Origin: JBBAFS01 sp041655255
GTDB lineage: Bacteria; Spirochaetota; Spirochaetia; Sphaerochaetales; Sphaerochaetaceae
Direction of reading: 5' to 3'
NCBI GenBank assembly: GCA_041655255.1
Contig: JBBAFS010000017.1
Span: 1 to 27,437, forward strand
Length of the DNA stretch: 27,437 bases
The position numbers and the translations under genes are program-made. Shown piece by piece: positions 1 through 7,066 of the stretch. A model generated the notes under the pieces. The model ran no database searches. It was not told where the DNA came from and was given only the letters and a program-made list of their open reading frames with translations. Numbering within the stretch: position 1 is the first letter of the stretch; every line of letters begins with the position of its first letter.

Positions 1-244
1 AAGATAACTGACGGTAGTCAGTTTGTTCTAAGACAACACTCATCACATGCTCTTGTTCTTTATACACAGCTAAAGCGTATGGGAAATGTAAAAACCCTTC
101 TCCGTGGGCATTGTGGGGATCAATTTGTTCAAAAGCTGTCACGTGCTCTTTTTCCCAATTCCACGCACCACCACTACGATCAAGAGGGTCGGGCATACCC
201 GGATAGAGAAGAGTATCGATCACTTCAAAGCTCATAGTATCCAC
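1..244 (-). CDS. Unrecognised protein, N-terminal part only (runs off the left edge)
   Basis: Open frame of about 81 codons on the minus strand, cut by the window edge. I chose the GTG at 244 because AAGGAAGG (251-258, minus strand) lies exactly 6 nt upstream; the first ATG, at 235, would be 15 nt away. The visible part includes LLYPGMPDPLDRSGGAWNW and later NAHGEGFLHFP. It has no signal peptide or membrane segment and looks soluble and cytoplasmic. I do not recognise the family. It is divergent from the ZIP metal transporter and shares its control region, so a link to metal handling is possible but unproven. I am fairly sure it is a real gene, because of the good ribosome binding site and the promoter at 284-312. 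Confidence 0.7.
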   Translation of the reverse strand, partial: MDTMSFEVIDTLLYPGMPDPLDRSGGAWNWEKEHVTAFEQIDPHNAHGEGFLHFPYALAVYKEQEHVMSVVLEQTDYRQLS

Positions 245-258
245 AAATTACCTTCCTT

Positions 259-275
259 GAGTGTTGACCACACTC
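259..275. promoter_or_regulatory. Palindrome GAGTGT-N5-ACACTC, candidate operator
   Basis: Perfect 6-bp inverted repeat (259-264 and 270-275) with a 5-nt centre. It covers the -35 of the ZIP promoter and lies just downstream of the predicted start of the divergent transcript, so a bound protein could repress both. A near copy occurs at 3364-3380 in a second divergent promoter region. The binding protein is unknown; a metal-responsive repressor is a guess from the neighbouring transporter. Confidence 0.5.
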
Positions 276-293
276 TTTTACCAATACTACAAT
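264..293 (+). promoter_or_regulatory. Predicted sigma-70 promoter of the ZIP transporter gene
   Basis: -35 TTGACC (264-269), 18-nt spacer, -10 TACAAT (288-293), both close to consensus. Transcription would start near 300, so the upstream in-frame ATG at 292 cannot be the start and the ATG at 328 is preferred. The -35 hexamer sits inside the palindrome at 259-275. Confidence 0.65.
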
Positions 294-312
294 GAGTTTA
301 AGAAATGGACAA
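284..312 (-). promoter_or_regulatory. Predicted sigma-70 promoter of the partial left-edge gene
   Basis: Minus strand -35 TTGTCC (307-312), 17-nt spacer, -10 TAGTAT (284-289). Transcription would start near 277, giving a leader of about 33 nt before the GTG at 244. It overlaps the plus-strand ZIP promoter, so the two transcripts compete or are co-regulated. Confidence 0.5.
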
Positions 313-327
313 TCAGTGGAGGTTTTG

Positions 328-1149
328 ATGAATAGCATACTCACTAAGCCAGAACTTATGGCTCTTATAGCTACGTTAGGGACATGGGCCACCACTGCCC
401 TTGGAGCAGCGTTAGTCTTTTTCTTTAAAGAGATTAAACAACATGCACTTAATATGATGCTTGGCTTTGCTAGTGGAGTGATGATTGCTGCGAGCTTTTG
501 GTCTTTATTAGACCCTGCAATTGTGATGGCTGCAGAATTCTCCCCCCTTCCTCCATGGTTGGTTGCCGCTTTAGGATTTTTAGCAGGGGCTGCATTTTTA
601 TGGTTAGCTGATGAATTGATGCCCCACTTACACCTCGATTCTAAAAAGGGAGATACCCCAGAAGGAATTCCGACGAACTTACGCCGTAGTATGTTATTAG
701 TCCTCTCAATTACGCTGCACAATATTCCTGAAGGTTTAGCTGTTGGAGTCGCCTTTGGTGCTGCAGCTAGTGGGCAAGCAGGAATGTCGATTCTCGGAGC
801 TGTTGCAGTAGCTATAGGAATTGGAATACAAAACTTCCCCGAAGGGGCAGCTGTCTCTATTCCCCTCAGAAGAGAGGGACTTTCACGATCTAAGAGTTTT
901 TTCTACGGACAAGCTTCTGGAGTTGTGGAACCAATTGCAGGAGTGTTAGGAGCTTACCTGGTAACCAGCATGCAACCTATTTTACCTTATGCATTAGCCT
1001 TTGCTGCTGGAGCAATGATCTATGTTGTAGTTGAAGAGCTTATTCCCGAATCTCAAGTGGGAAAAAACCACACAGGGACACACTTAGCAACATTTGGGAC
1101 TATTATCGGCTTTACCGTGATGATGATATTAGACGTCGCTTTGGGTTAA
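328..1149 (+). CDS. ZIP-family divalent metal transporter (GufA-like)
   Basis: Inner-membrane permease expected to move Zn2+ and possibly Fe2+ or Mn2+ into the cytoplasm. The 273-residue protein has about eight hydrophobic segments and the two ZIP metal-site motifs: HNIPEG at residues 131-136 (TM4) and QNFPEG at 168-173 (TM5), the pattern of the bacterial GufA branch. A third acidic helix has VEEL near residue 236. A short hydrophilic loop (about 104-118) precedes TM4. I set the start at ATG 328, 5 nt after GGAGG (318-322); the frame is open back to 292, but that ATG precedes the predicted transcription start. Substrate cannot be read from sequence. The 3' end overlaps the convergent YihY-type gene by 21 bp. 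Confidence 0.9.
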   Translation: MNSILTKPELMALIATLGTWATTALGAALVFFFKEIKQHALNMMLGFASGVMIAASFWSLLDPAIVMAAEFSPLPPWLVAALGFLAGAAFLWLADELMPHLHLDSKKGDTPEGIPTNLRRSMLLVLSITLHNIPEGLAVGVAFGAAASGQAGMSILGAVAVAIGIGIQNFPEGAAVSIPLRREGLSRSKSFFYGQASGVVEPIAGVLGAYLVTSMQPILPYALAFAAGAMIYVVVEELIPESQVGKNHTGTHLATFGTIIGFTVMMILDVALG

Positions 1150-2376
1150 CAATTGATCAATCGAAAGGCCTTTTAGTGATAAAAGGCCTTCTAGTTCAAA
1201 CCTACGAGCTACATCACTTCCTATTGAATCATTAAGCGAACCACCTTTGCCATACAAAGAAGAGACTAAATCTGCAACAATTATATCCTCTAATGGACGA
1301 GCAGGAATAAATGCAGATCTAAAATTATTTGTGGCAATGATATAAGAGAGTTGAGATAACTCATCTAAAATGGAGAACAGCTGACGTTCATTCAGTAGTA
1401 ACACTTGTGCTAAATCACGAATACGTGTTTCTCCCTCCCCTTGGCGATACCTCTTGGCAATAATCATCATCACATTAATCCCATTTGAGACTTGATCTGA
1501 TGGGGAGACAGGCTTTTTAATGGTCTCTTTCTCTGGTTGATATTGGTGGATATAACTCACCTCAACAGCCCCTAAAACTACAACCCATAAAAAGTAGACC
1601 CACACTAAAAAGAGAAACACTGCAGCAAATGAACCGTAAATAACAGAGTAGCCAATAAGATTTGAAATCAGAGTTGAAAACAGTGCATTGACAATAATAG
1701 TACCAACAGTTCCTGCTAAAGCTCCGATGGTAGCACTGATTCGATCAACTTTTGCATTTGGAGCTGAAGTAATAATAAAGAACAAAAAGACCCACCCTGC
1801 AACCCAGGGGATAAACATCTGAATAAAGCTCGTAAAGAATGTTGCAGATAAATTCCACCCGAGTAAAGAGGAGAACCACGAACTCATCAGTGATTTAGCA
1901 CTGAAGTAGATTCCTAATAAAATAGCACCTACTACCAATGCGGTAAGAAACCCCGCTGAACGCTTCACGACATTCACTGAATTAAAGTTTGATCGATAAA
2001 TCTGATTCACCACCGACCACACTTTGTTTAATAACAATAATGATGTCACTAAAAAGGAGATTAATCCAAATGCACCAAGACCTCGAGCATTCATCGTAAA
2101 ATTACGAATCATCCGAGCGAGTTCCCCTCCAGCAGCTTCTCCAAAAATGGAGGCAAAGACCTCGTTTATGAGAGAGAAGAAAGGTAGAAGCATATCAAAC
2201 AAGGAGAGAAAAGCGACTAAGAATGAGAAAAATGGAACAATTGAGATGAGGGTGCTAAAAGCAACTCCACTGGCGAGAATTGTGATACGGTCGTTGTTAG
2301 ACTTCCCAAACCACACCTCAATGAATGTCCATACCTTTCGAACCTTTGAGTTCTCCTTTACAAGCATCTCTCTCAT
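1129..2376 (-). CDS. YihY/UPF0761-family membrane protein with C-terminal winged-helix-like region
   Basis: Member of the YihY/BrkB family, once annotated as RNase BN in error; the molecular function is not established. The N-terminal SGVAFSTLISIVPFFSFLVA stretch is the typical first helix, and about six transmembrane segments cover residues 30-275. After a linker, residues about 300-365 are soluble and read like a winged helix (INVMMIIAKRYRQGEGET, then LAQVLLLNERQLFSILDEL), a common C-terminal addition in this family. The ATG at 2376 is preferred because GAGAGGTG lies 6 nt upstream; the GTG at 2385 has no usable binding site. It probably shares a transcript with the lipase-like gene 53 bp upstream. 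Confidence 0.85.
   Translation of the reverse strand: MREMLVKENSKVRKVWTFIEVWFGKSNNDRITILASGVAFSTLISIVPFFSFLVAFLSLFDMLLPFFSLINEVFASIFGEAAGGELARMIRNFTMNARGLGAFGLISFLVTSLLLLNKVWSVVNQIYRSNFNSVNVVKRSAGFLTALVVGAILLGIYFSAKSLMSSWFSSLLGWNLSATFFTSFIQMFIPWVAGWVFLFFIITSAPNAKVDRISATIGALAGTVGTIIVNALFSTLISNLIGYSVIYGSFAAVFLFLVWVYFLWVVVLGAVEVSYIHQYQPEKETIKKPVSPSDQVSNGINVMMIIAKRYRQGEGETRIRDLAQVLLLNERQLFSILDELSQLSYIIATNNFRSAFIPARPLEDIIVADLVSSLYGKGGSLNDSIGSDVARRFELEGLLSLKGLSIDQLLTQSDV
1165..1190. repeat. 11-bp perfect stem-loop at the ZIP/YihY convergent junction
   Basis: AAGGCCTTTTA (1165-1175) and TAAAAGGCCTT (1180-1190) around a 4-nt loop. It lies 15 bp after the ZIP stop codon and inside the last codons of the opposing YihY-type gene. 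Neither strand has a clean U-run after it, so a classical intrinsic terminator is not shown, but the stem could end or protect the ZIP transcript. Confidence 0.55.
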
Positions 2377-2429
2377 GGCGTTCACCTCTCACTCATTGTT
2401 GGTGATACTACCATTGTTTGGTGGAGCTC

Positions 2430-3347
2430 TCAAGAGAGATGACTACGAAGCCACGATCCAATGTCTGTATAGACCTCCTTTCGGTTCGTCTCATTAAGAA
2501 TTTCGTGTCGCCCTGCTTTTACCAACTTCAACACAACATCCATCATCCCTACTTTTTGGTACATCTTAGCCACTTTTTCAACTCCCTTACCAAAATCGCC
2601 TACTGGGTCATTAGCCCCACTGATGATAAACAGGGGGAATTCTTTGGGGATAAACGATGCATAGCGCTTATTGTTAGCAAGAGAGACTCCTTTAAGCAGA
2701 TCTCTAAAGAACGTTGAGGTACACACATAACCACACCAAGGGTCTTCAACGTATTGATCTACCTTAGCTTCATCTTTACTCAGCCAATCAAATGCAGTAC
2801 GTGCTGGTTCAAATGGGCGGTTAAAATGGCCAAAACTTAACTTATCTAACATATGATCGGGGTCTTTTCCTCGTACAATTGAACGAAGAGCTGCCACTAT
2901 AGACCCTGCTGCACCTTTGATTCCTTGCGAAGAACCTGTGCCGCTCAGAATTGCCCCGTGATAGAGATGGTGGTGTAAAGGGAGAAGAGAGCGGACTAAA
3001 AAAGAGCCCATGCTATGGCCAAAAAGAAACAAAGGAACATCACTGTGTCTCTCCTTTATCACCTGAGAGAGTAGATATCCATCTTCTACAACTACCTGCC
3101 ACCCTTTGTGAGAAGCAAACCAACCCGCAATTGAGCCTTCAATATTCATCCCATGCCCACGATGGTCTTGGGCATACACTGCAATTGAGAGCTTATTAAG
3201 ATAACGGGCAAACTCATCATAACGAAGAGAGTGCTCTGCCATGCCATGAAAGAGATGGACCACCGCAATAACGTGGTCGTTTTCAGGTAACCAATAACGG
3301 TAGTGTATCTCTTTTCCCTTAGAGCCTATAAACGTTTCTTTTTTCAT
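2430..3347 (-). CDS. Alpha/beta hydrolase, monoacylglycerol lipase / lysophospholipase type
   Basis: Serine hydrolase of the Hydrolase_4 group (COG2267), predicted to cleave monoacylglycerols or lysophospholipids. Oxyanion-hole motif HGMAEHSLRY is at residues 34-43, followed by DHRGHG (61-66). The nucleophile elbow GHSMG is at 110-114 (Ser112), the acid is probably Asp247 (SGANDPVGDFG), and the base is His281 (GRHE). The length of 305 aa is normal and there is no signal peptide, so it is cytosolic or membrane-associated. Two ATG codons are adjacent (3350 and 3347). AGGAG lies 3 nt from the first and 6 nt from the second, so the second is preferred. It has its own promoter at 3365-3393. Confidence 0.88.
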   Translation of the reverse strand: MKKETFIGSKGKEIHYRYWLPENDHVIAVVHLFHGMAEHSLRYDEFARYLNKLSIAVYAQDHRGHGMNIEGSIAGWFASHKGWQVVVEDGYLLSQVIKERHSDVPLFLFGHSMGSFLVRSLLPLHHHLYHGAILSGTGSSQGIKGAAGSIVAALRSIVRGKDPDHMLDKLSFGHFNRPFEPARTAFDWLSKDEAKVDQYVEDPWCGYVCTSTFFRDLLKGVSLANNKRYASFIPKEFPLFIISGANDPVGDFGKGVEKVAKMYQKVGMMDVVLKLVKAGRHEILNETNRKEVYTDIGSWLRSHLS

Positions 3348-3363
3348 CATGATCTCCTGATAC

Positions 3364-3380
3364 GAGTGTAGTTCACACTT
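3364..3380. promoter_or_regulatory. Palindrome GAGTGT-N5-ACACTT, second candidate operator
   Basis: Same architecture and spacing as 259-275, with one mismatch in the right half. It covers the -10 of the lipase-like promoter. A further ACACTC half-site lies at 3393-3398, against the -35 of the divergent yfcE-like promoter. Confidence 0.45.
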
Positions 3381-3393
3381 TAGCTATCCGCAA
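3365..3393 (-). promoter_or_regulatory. Predicted promoter of the lipase-like gene
   Basis: Minus strand -35 TTGCGG (3388-3393), 17-nt spacer, -10 TACACT (3365-3370). The -10 lies inside the palindrome at 3364-3380. It is back to back with the yfcE-like promoter. Confidence 0.5.
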
Positions 3394-3396
3394 CAC

Positions 3397-3425
3397 TCGA
3401 CTTTAGCCGATAGTTTTCTTACATT
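3397..3425 (+). promoter_or_regulatory. Predicted promoter of the yfcE-like gene, possibly giving a leaderless mRNA
   Basis: -35 TCGACT (3397-3402), 17-nt spacer, -10 TACATT (3420-3425). The expected start point is 3432-3433, which is the A of the chosen ATG. No Shine-Dalgarno sequence precedes that ATG, which fits a leaderless transcript. Confidence 0.45.
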
Positions 3426-3432
3426 GTTTTAT

Positions 3433-3957
3433 ATGAAACAACTGGCTGTATGTTCAGACATCCATGGGAGCCGCCATGCTCTTCAATATTTCCTCACTGA
3501 AATAGAACCCCTTCACGTTGATGCTTTATTGATTGCTGGAGATGTTGGATTAAAAGAGGTTGGAGTATTGCTTCAAAACCTCCCTTATACATTGGTCATG
3601 GTTCGAGGGAATTGTGATCTTACATGGGATTATCAGAGCTTTGGCTTTAAAGTAGCACCCCGCGTAACGGTACAAAAAATTAAAGAGCGGACTGTTGCAA
3701 TGAGTCATGGAGATTATTACTCAGATTGGAGAGCTCTTCCCATTGATCTTCATGATGGAGATATTTTTGTCACCGGTCACACCCACGTAGCTACACTACG
3801 AAAAGTGAAACATGGTCCATATATCTTAAACCCAGGGTCATTGAGTTACCCCCGTGATGGGAGAGAACCCTCATATGCATTAATCGACGAACAAAAAATC
3901 GTGATTAAAACCCTACGAACAAAACAAATTATTGAACACGAAAATTTGTCCTTATAA
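3433..3957 (+). CDS. YfcE/MJ0936-type metallophosphoesterase
   Basis: Calcineurin-like phosphodiesterase of the YfcE group, which hydrolyses simple phosphodiesters with Mn2+; the physiological substrate is unknown. All metal-site motifs are present: DIHGS (Asp9, His11), AGDVG (Asp37), RGNCD (Asn60), SHGD (His92) and GHTH (His116, His118). The length of 174 aa is usual. The open frame begins at a TTG at 3424, but the ATG at 3433 gives the family-typical N-terminus. No ribosome binding site is visible; see the promoter entry. It converges on the outer-membrane-type gene with a 6-bp overlap. Confidence 0.9.
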   Translation: MKQLAVCSDIHGSRHALQYFLTEIEPLHVDALLIAGDVGLKEVGVLLQNLPYTLVMVRGNCDLTWDYQSFGFKVAPRVTVQKIKERTVAMSHGDYYSDWRALPIDLHDGDIFVTGHTHVATLRKVKHGPYILNPGSLSYPRDGREPSYALIDEQKIVIKTLRTKQIIEHENLSL

Positions 3958-5301
3958 TCTACTACCCATAGTGATACGAGCCATCACAAATAGTTGAGCA
4001 ATCTCTGTAAACTCTAACAATGAGGGGAGATTAGAGTTATCACTTAGAATGAGACCACCTTGCACTTCAAGACCATACCCCACTCCCCCATACTGAAGTT
4101 GCCCTGAAGATAAGAAACGTACACCAATACTGATCATCGATGAGAAACGAACCTCATCGAGCGTAGTGTTTCGCTCTGTCTCTTCCACTTCAGTAACGAG
4201 GTATCGCTTAAAGCCTAATGCTGTAGAGGCAAATGTGTGTAGGTATGAAGTTCTTAATTGGGGAATTTCATAATCGATACCTAAAAGCCAACTTGAGATA
4301 TTTTCCCGCTTACGCACCCCCTCTGTATCGATTGGGATCATTTTAAAATAGTTATGTATCGTAAAGCCTAACTCTTTATACAAAGAATACCGTAATGAGG
4401 TAGCAATCATCCCTCCTCCAAAGAAGGGACCAATTGAGAGAATAATGTCATTTCTTTCCCACTTCTCATGTCCGTTAATGCCAATATCGAGTCCTAATCC
4501 ACCATAGCCCTGTTTGGTTTGTAAATACCATGTATACGAGGCGGCAAACATCCCCATATGACCTTTTGCTGTTGCGGTAAGACCAGACTCTTTATTACTT
4601 ACCGCCTTATGGGTTTGCCACTGATCAAGAGGTTCATTCCATGTATACCCCAGCCCCAGGAAAAATTCACTTAACCCCTCAGTTCTATGACCAACAAGAA
4701 GCGAGGCTGCAAGACGCTGCTCATACCCTATGGAGAGACGTTCCTCCACTGAGGCTCGTACAATAACTTCACTACTGCTATACCAAGGAGTATCTTGTCT
4801 TACATCGAGTGCTTGGCATAAATCCAATAGAGGGTATACTTTGATAGTATCTTCATCGTATCCAAAATGGACTAATGGAATATCTAATGTGTCATGAACA
4901 AAGTTTTGTGCTGAGTGAAAACCAAAGTTTCCGGCAAGTGTAATCCCTGCTAACAAAGAGACGTGTGAATGAATTCGTATATCTCCACGGCTGATTGGAA
5001 GAGAGACTTCCCTTCCACCAAGAAAACTAATCTCATCGTATCGCGTTCCACCTGACGGGTCTAATCGATACGTAAGACCACTTAATTCCCCTTTTCCTAC
5101 CCACCCCTCAAAGTGGGTGTAAATCACATCCATCCCATAAGAGCGTAAATCATCGGGGTTTTCAGAGAGTCCTAACGTAACGCCATCGTTATACATAATA
5201 AGAGAGATTGATGAGTCGTGATGGTGGGCAAAAAGAGAGCCCAGAGTCACTACCAGAGATAAGCACAATACTACAACAAGCACATGTTTGTTACTTCTCA
5301 T
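3952..5301 (-). CDS. Secreted beta-rich protein, probable outer-membrane protein of unknown function
   Basis: I do not recognise the family. Residues 1-25 form a signal peptide (basic start, hydrophobic VLVVVLCLSLVV core, probable cleavage after SLFA). The rest is rich in alternating polar and hydrophobic residues, Gly, Tyr and Ser, with many short predicted strands (for example LGLGYTW, MGMFAASYTWYL, GGLGLDIGIN), as in a beta-barrel; the last strand ends MARITMGSRL. No lipobox Cys is present. The ATG at 5301 is chosen, 8 nt after AAGGA (5310-5314), and it overlaps the end of the upstream AOR-like gene by 11 bp, so the two are probably translationally coupled. 449 aa. Real gene: very likely; outer-membrane location: moderate. 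Confidence 0.7.
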   Translation of the reverse strand: MRSNKHVLVVVLCLSLVVTLGSLFAHHHDSSISLIMYNDGVTLGLSENPDDLRSYGMDVIYTHFEGWVGKGELSGLTYRLDPSGGTRYDEISFLGGREVSLPISRGDIRIHSHVSLLAGITLAGNFGFHSAQNFVHDTLDIPLVHFGYDEDTIKVYPLLDLCQALDVRQDTPWYSSSEVIVRASVEERLSIGYEQRLAASLLVGHRTEGLSEFFLGLGYTWNEPLDQWQTHKAVSNKESGLTATAKGHMGMFAASYTWYLQTKQGYGGLGLDIGINGHEKWERNDIILSIGPFFGGGMIATSLRYSLYKELGFTIHNYFKMIPIDTEGVRKRENISSWLLGIDYEIPQLRTSYLHTFASTALGFKRYLVTEVEETERNTTLDEVRFSSMISIGVRFLSSGQLQYGGVGYGLEVQGGLILSDNSNLPSLLEFTEIAQLFVMARITMGSRL

Positions 5302-6958
5302 CCTCAAAGTCCTTTAAGTGGGCTTCATCTAATTTTCTTTGAAACTGATATCGTTTAGTTAATTCACGATACGGGAGAATCTTTTGTGTTGGATCATCTC
5401 CCTCTTCAATATAGGAAAAACGTCTGGGCATCACCCCTGGATAATAGTGAGGGGCGTTTAATTGGCGCTTCAAGGCAATACTTCTTCTTCCAATGTCGAT
5501 AAGTTTTTCATCAGGCATATCGCATGTATCACACAAAGGAGAAAAAAGTTTTCCTAAAAATGTCATATCCACAAGGTGGGAAACAAAGATAGGAAAGCGT
5601 GACAATACCCACTTAATAGGTCGTAACAACCGCGGGTACTCCCCCTCATATGCAAGAGTCAAAAAAAGATACTCATCGATTCCAAAAGAGCGACTAGCAG
5701 AGAGTAAATTCTCTTGAAGTACCACGTGCTCCACCTTCGAACGAAGTGAGTGAGAAGGGAGCCATTGTAGAATCAGTTCAGCAAAGAGAGGAACATCTTC
5801 ATATAATCCCATCAACAGTGCATTTCCCCATCCCCCTTTCGGATTAAAGGGGGCAAGTGGGTATGTATCTATGCTACAGTGGTGAAACACCTTCACATCA
5901 TTAGCTCCAGCTATAAGCCCAATTAAAGAAGATACTCCCTCATACGGTGGTGGAAAATGGTCCATAGAAGAGGCAATCACCATTCCAATAGAAACAGGAT
6001 CCAAACCAAGATCACACGACTCTTTCCACCAAGAGATGGCCATCTGAGAGTCGAAGTTTCCTACATTTGGCCCTAATGCTAAAAGAGATAGTAGATCAAT
6101 TGAGACACTACTTCCCCTCATATAATCGGGAAACACTATGGTGTTTTGCTTTCGATAATATTCACTAGGACTGTAGTGGTACATTCGCTTATCGTATGTG
6201 TGAGTCATCGCTTCAATAGAGAGAGCTCCACGTGTGTGTAATTGGGAAATGAGGGCTAACATCCCCTTTTGTTCTACCATATGCAAAAGTGGACTACGTG
6301 AAATGCGTGTAAGAAACTGCTGATGCGCTTTTTCAAAAGAGGGGTTTTCTTCAATAGGGTACCCACCCTCTCCTTGTTTTATCGAAAGTGCTTTAACGTG
6401 CTTATGCCCAAGTAGTGAACCGAATCCCTTTCGTTCAGTTGCGTATGATTCAGTGACTATCGATGCATATGGGCTTTGATTTTCTCCCGCTGGACCGATA
6501 GCTAACACGCCATCGTACCCTTTTGCCTGAAGGTATGAGATACTCTCTTTAACTCTTTTACCTTCAATCTCTTTTGCTGGAAGAAATGAAATGGTGTCTC
6601 TCTCTATGCCAACAATAGTATGTTGTTCAGCTGCTTCTAACAACACGATCGATCGGATATGTGTACTACTTAAATACGAGGCACTTGGGGTTGTGAGAGT
6701 TGCACTTTCAATACGGTTCGTCAGTGGGGAGCGAGCTGTTATTGAGAGAAGATTTGTCCCAACGACCGAAGACCCTGCTAATAGGCCAAGAGAGAACACA
6801 ATAGGCTCTTGTGCTTGGTATTGTTTATAGAGGTAGAGACTCAATGCCTCCCCTCCGATATAACGATGCAACACACTCTCTGAGAGGTGCTCTAAATGCC
6901 AACTCTTTGTGGTGAGATCTACAATTGCTACAGTGTGTTCTAACCTCGTTGTATTCAT
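5291..6958 (-). CDS. Aldehyde ferredoxin oxidoreductase-like protein lacking the Fe-S cluster cysteines
   Basis: Homologous over its length to tungsten-dependent AOR family enzymes, which oxidise aldehydes to acids with ferredoxin. Family signatures: VDLTTKSW and YIGGEALSLYLY (residues 13-44), ARSPLTN (75-81), IGPAGEN (154-160), a KGFGSLLGHKHVKAL stretch (177-191), LGPNVG (295-300), SCDLGLDPVS (314-323) and the LKRQLN...MPRRF tail (497-513). The cluster motif CxxCxxxC, expected before LGPNVG, is absent: residues 240-290 contain no Cys, and the whole protein has only four (315, 361, 476, 479). At about 555 aa it is shorter than typical AORs. It is probably not a normal electron-transferring enzyme. 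The start is uncertain: GTG 6988, ATG 6964 or ATG 6958, none with a Shine-Dalgarno. Confidence 0.7.
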   Translation of the reverse strand: MNTTRLEHTVAIVDLTTKSWHLEHLSESVLHRYIGGEALSLYLYKQYQAQEPIVFSLGLLAGSSVVGTNLLSITARSPLTNRIESATLTTPSASYLSSTHIRSIVLLEAAEQHTIVGIERDTISFLPAKEIEGKRVKESISYLQAKGYDGVLAIGPAGENQSPYASIVTESYATERKGFGSLLGHKHVKALSIKQGEGGYPIEENPSFEKAHQQFLTRISRSPLLHMVEQKGMLALISQLHTRGALSIEAMTHTYDKRMYHYSPSEYYRKQNTIVFPDYMRGSSVSIDLLSLLALGPNVGNFDSQMAISWWKESCDLGLDPVSIGMVIASSMDHFPPPYEGVSSLIGLIAGANDVKVFHHCSIDTYPLAPFNPKGGWGNALLMGLYEDVPLFAELILQWLPSHSLRSKVEHVVLQENLLSASRSFGIDEYLFLTLAYEGEYPRLLRPIKWVLSRFPIFVSHLVDMTFLGKLFSPLCDTCDMPDEKLIDIGRRSIALKRQLNAPHYYPGVMPRRFSYIEEGDDPTQKILPYRELTKRYQFQRKLDEAHLKDFEDEK

Positions 6959-6965
6959 ATTCATC

Positions 6966-6995
6966 AATCTAAACGCCTTATAGCTCACTAGTCAA
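6966..6995 (-). promoter_or_regulatory. Predicted promoter of the AOR-like / outer-membrane pair
   Basis: Minus strand -35 TTGACT (6990-6995), 18-nt spacer, -10 TAGATT (6966-6971). The predicted start at 6958-6960 falls on the ATG at 6958, so the mRNA may be leaderless. The -10 is only a partial match. Confidence 0.4.
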
Positions 6996-7037
6996 CGGTA
7001 ATCAGAGTCTACTTCTCTGTGCCCATCGATATTCTTA

Positions 7038-7046
7038 TGATAGAAT
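7038..7046 (+). promoter_or_regulatory. Extended -10 element upstream of the kinase fusion gene
   Basis: TGATAGAAT, an extended -10 (TGn plus TAGAAT at 7041-7046); the -35 position (TGTGCC) is poor. The start would be near 7053, just before the Shine-Dalgarno AAGGGAG (7054-7060), leaving a very short leader. Confidence 0.45.
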
Positions 7047-7066
7047 ACCTCTTAAGGGAGTGATGT

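Noticed and set aside
225..722. 165-codon minus-strand frame overlapping the ZIP gene
   Set aside because: ZIP motifs on the plus strand are decisive, and the real minus-strand start at 244 is in another frame with a good binding site.
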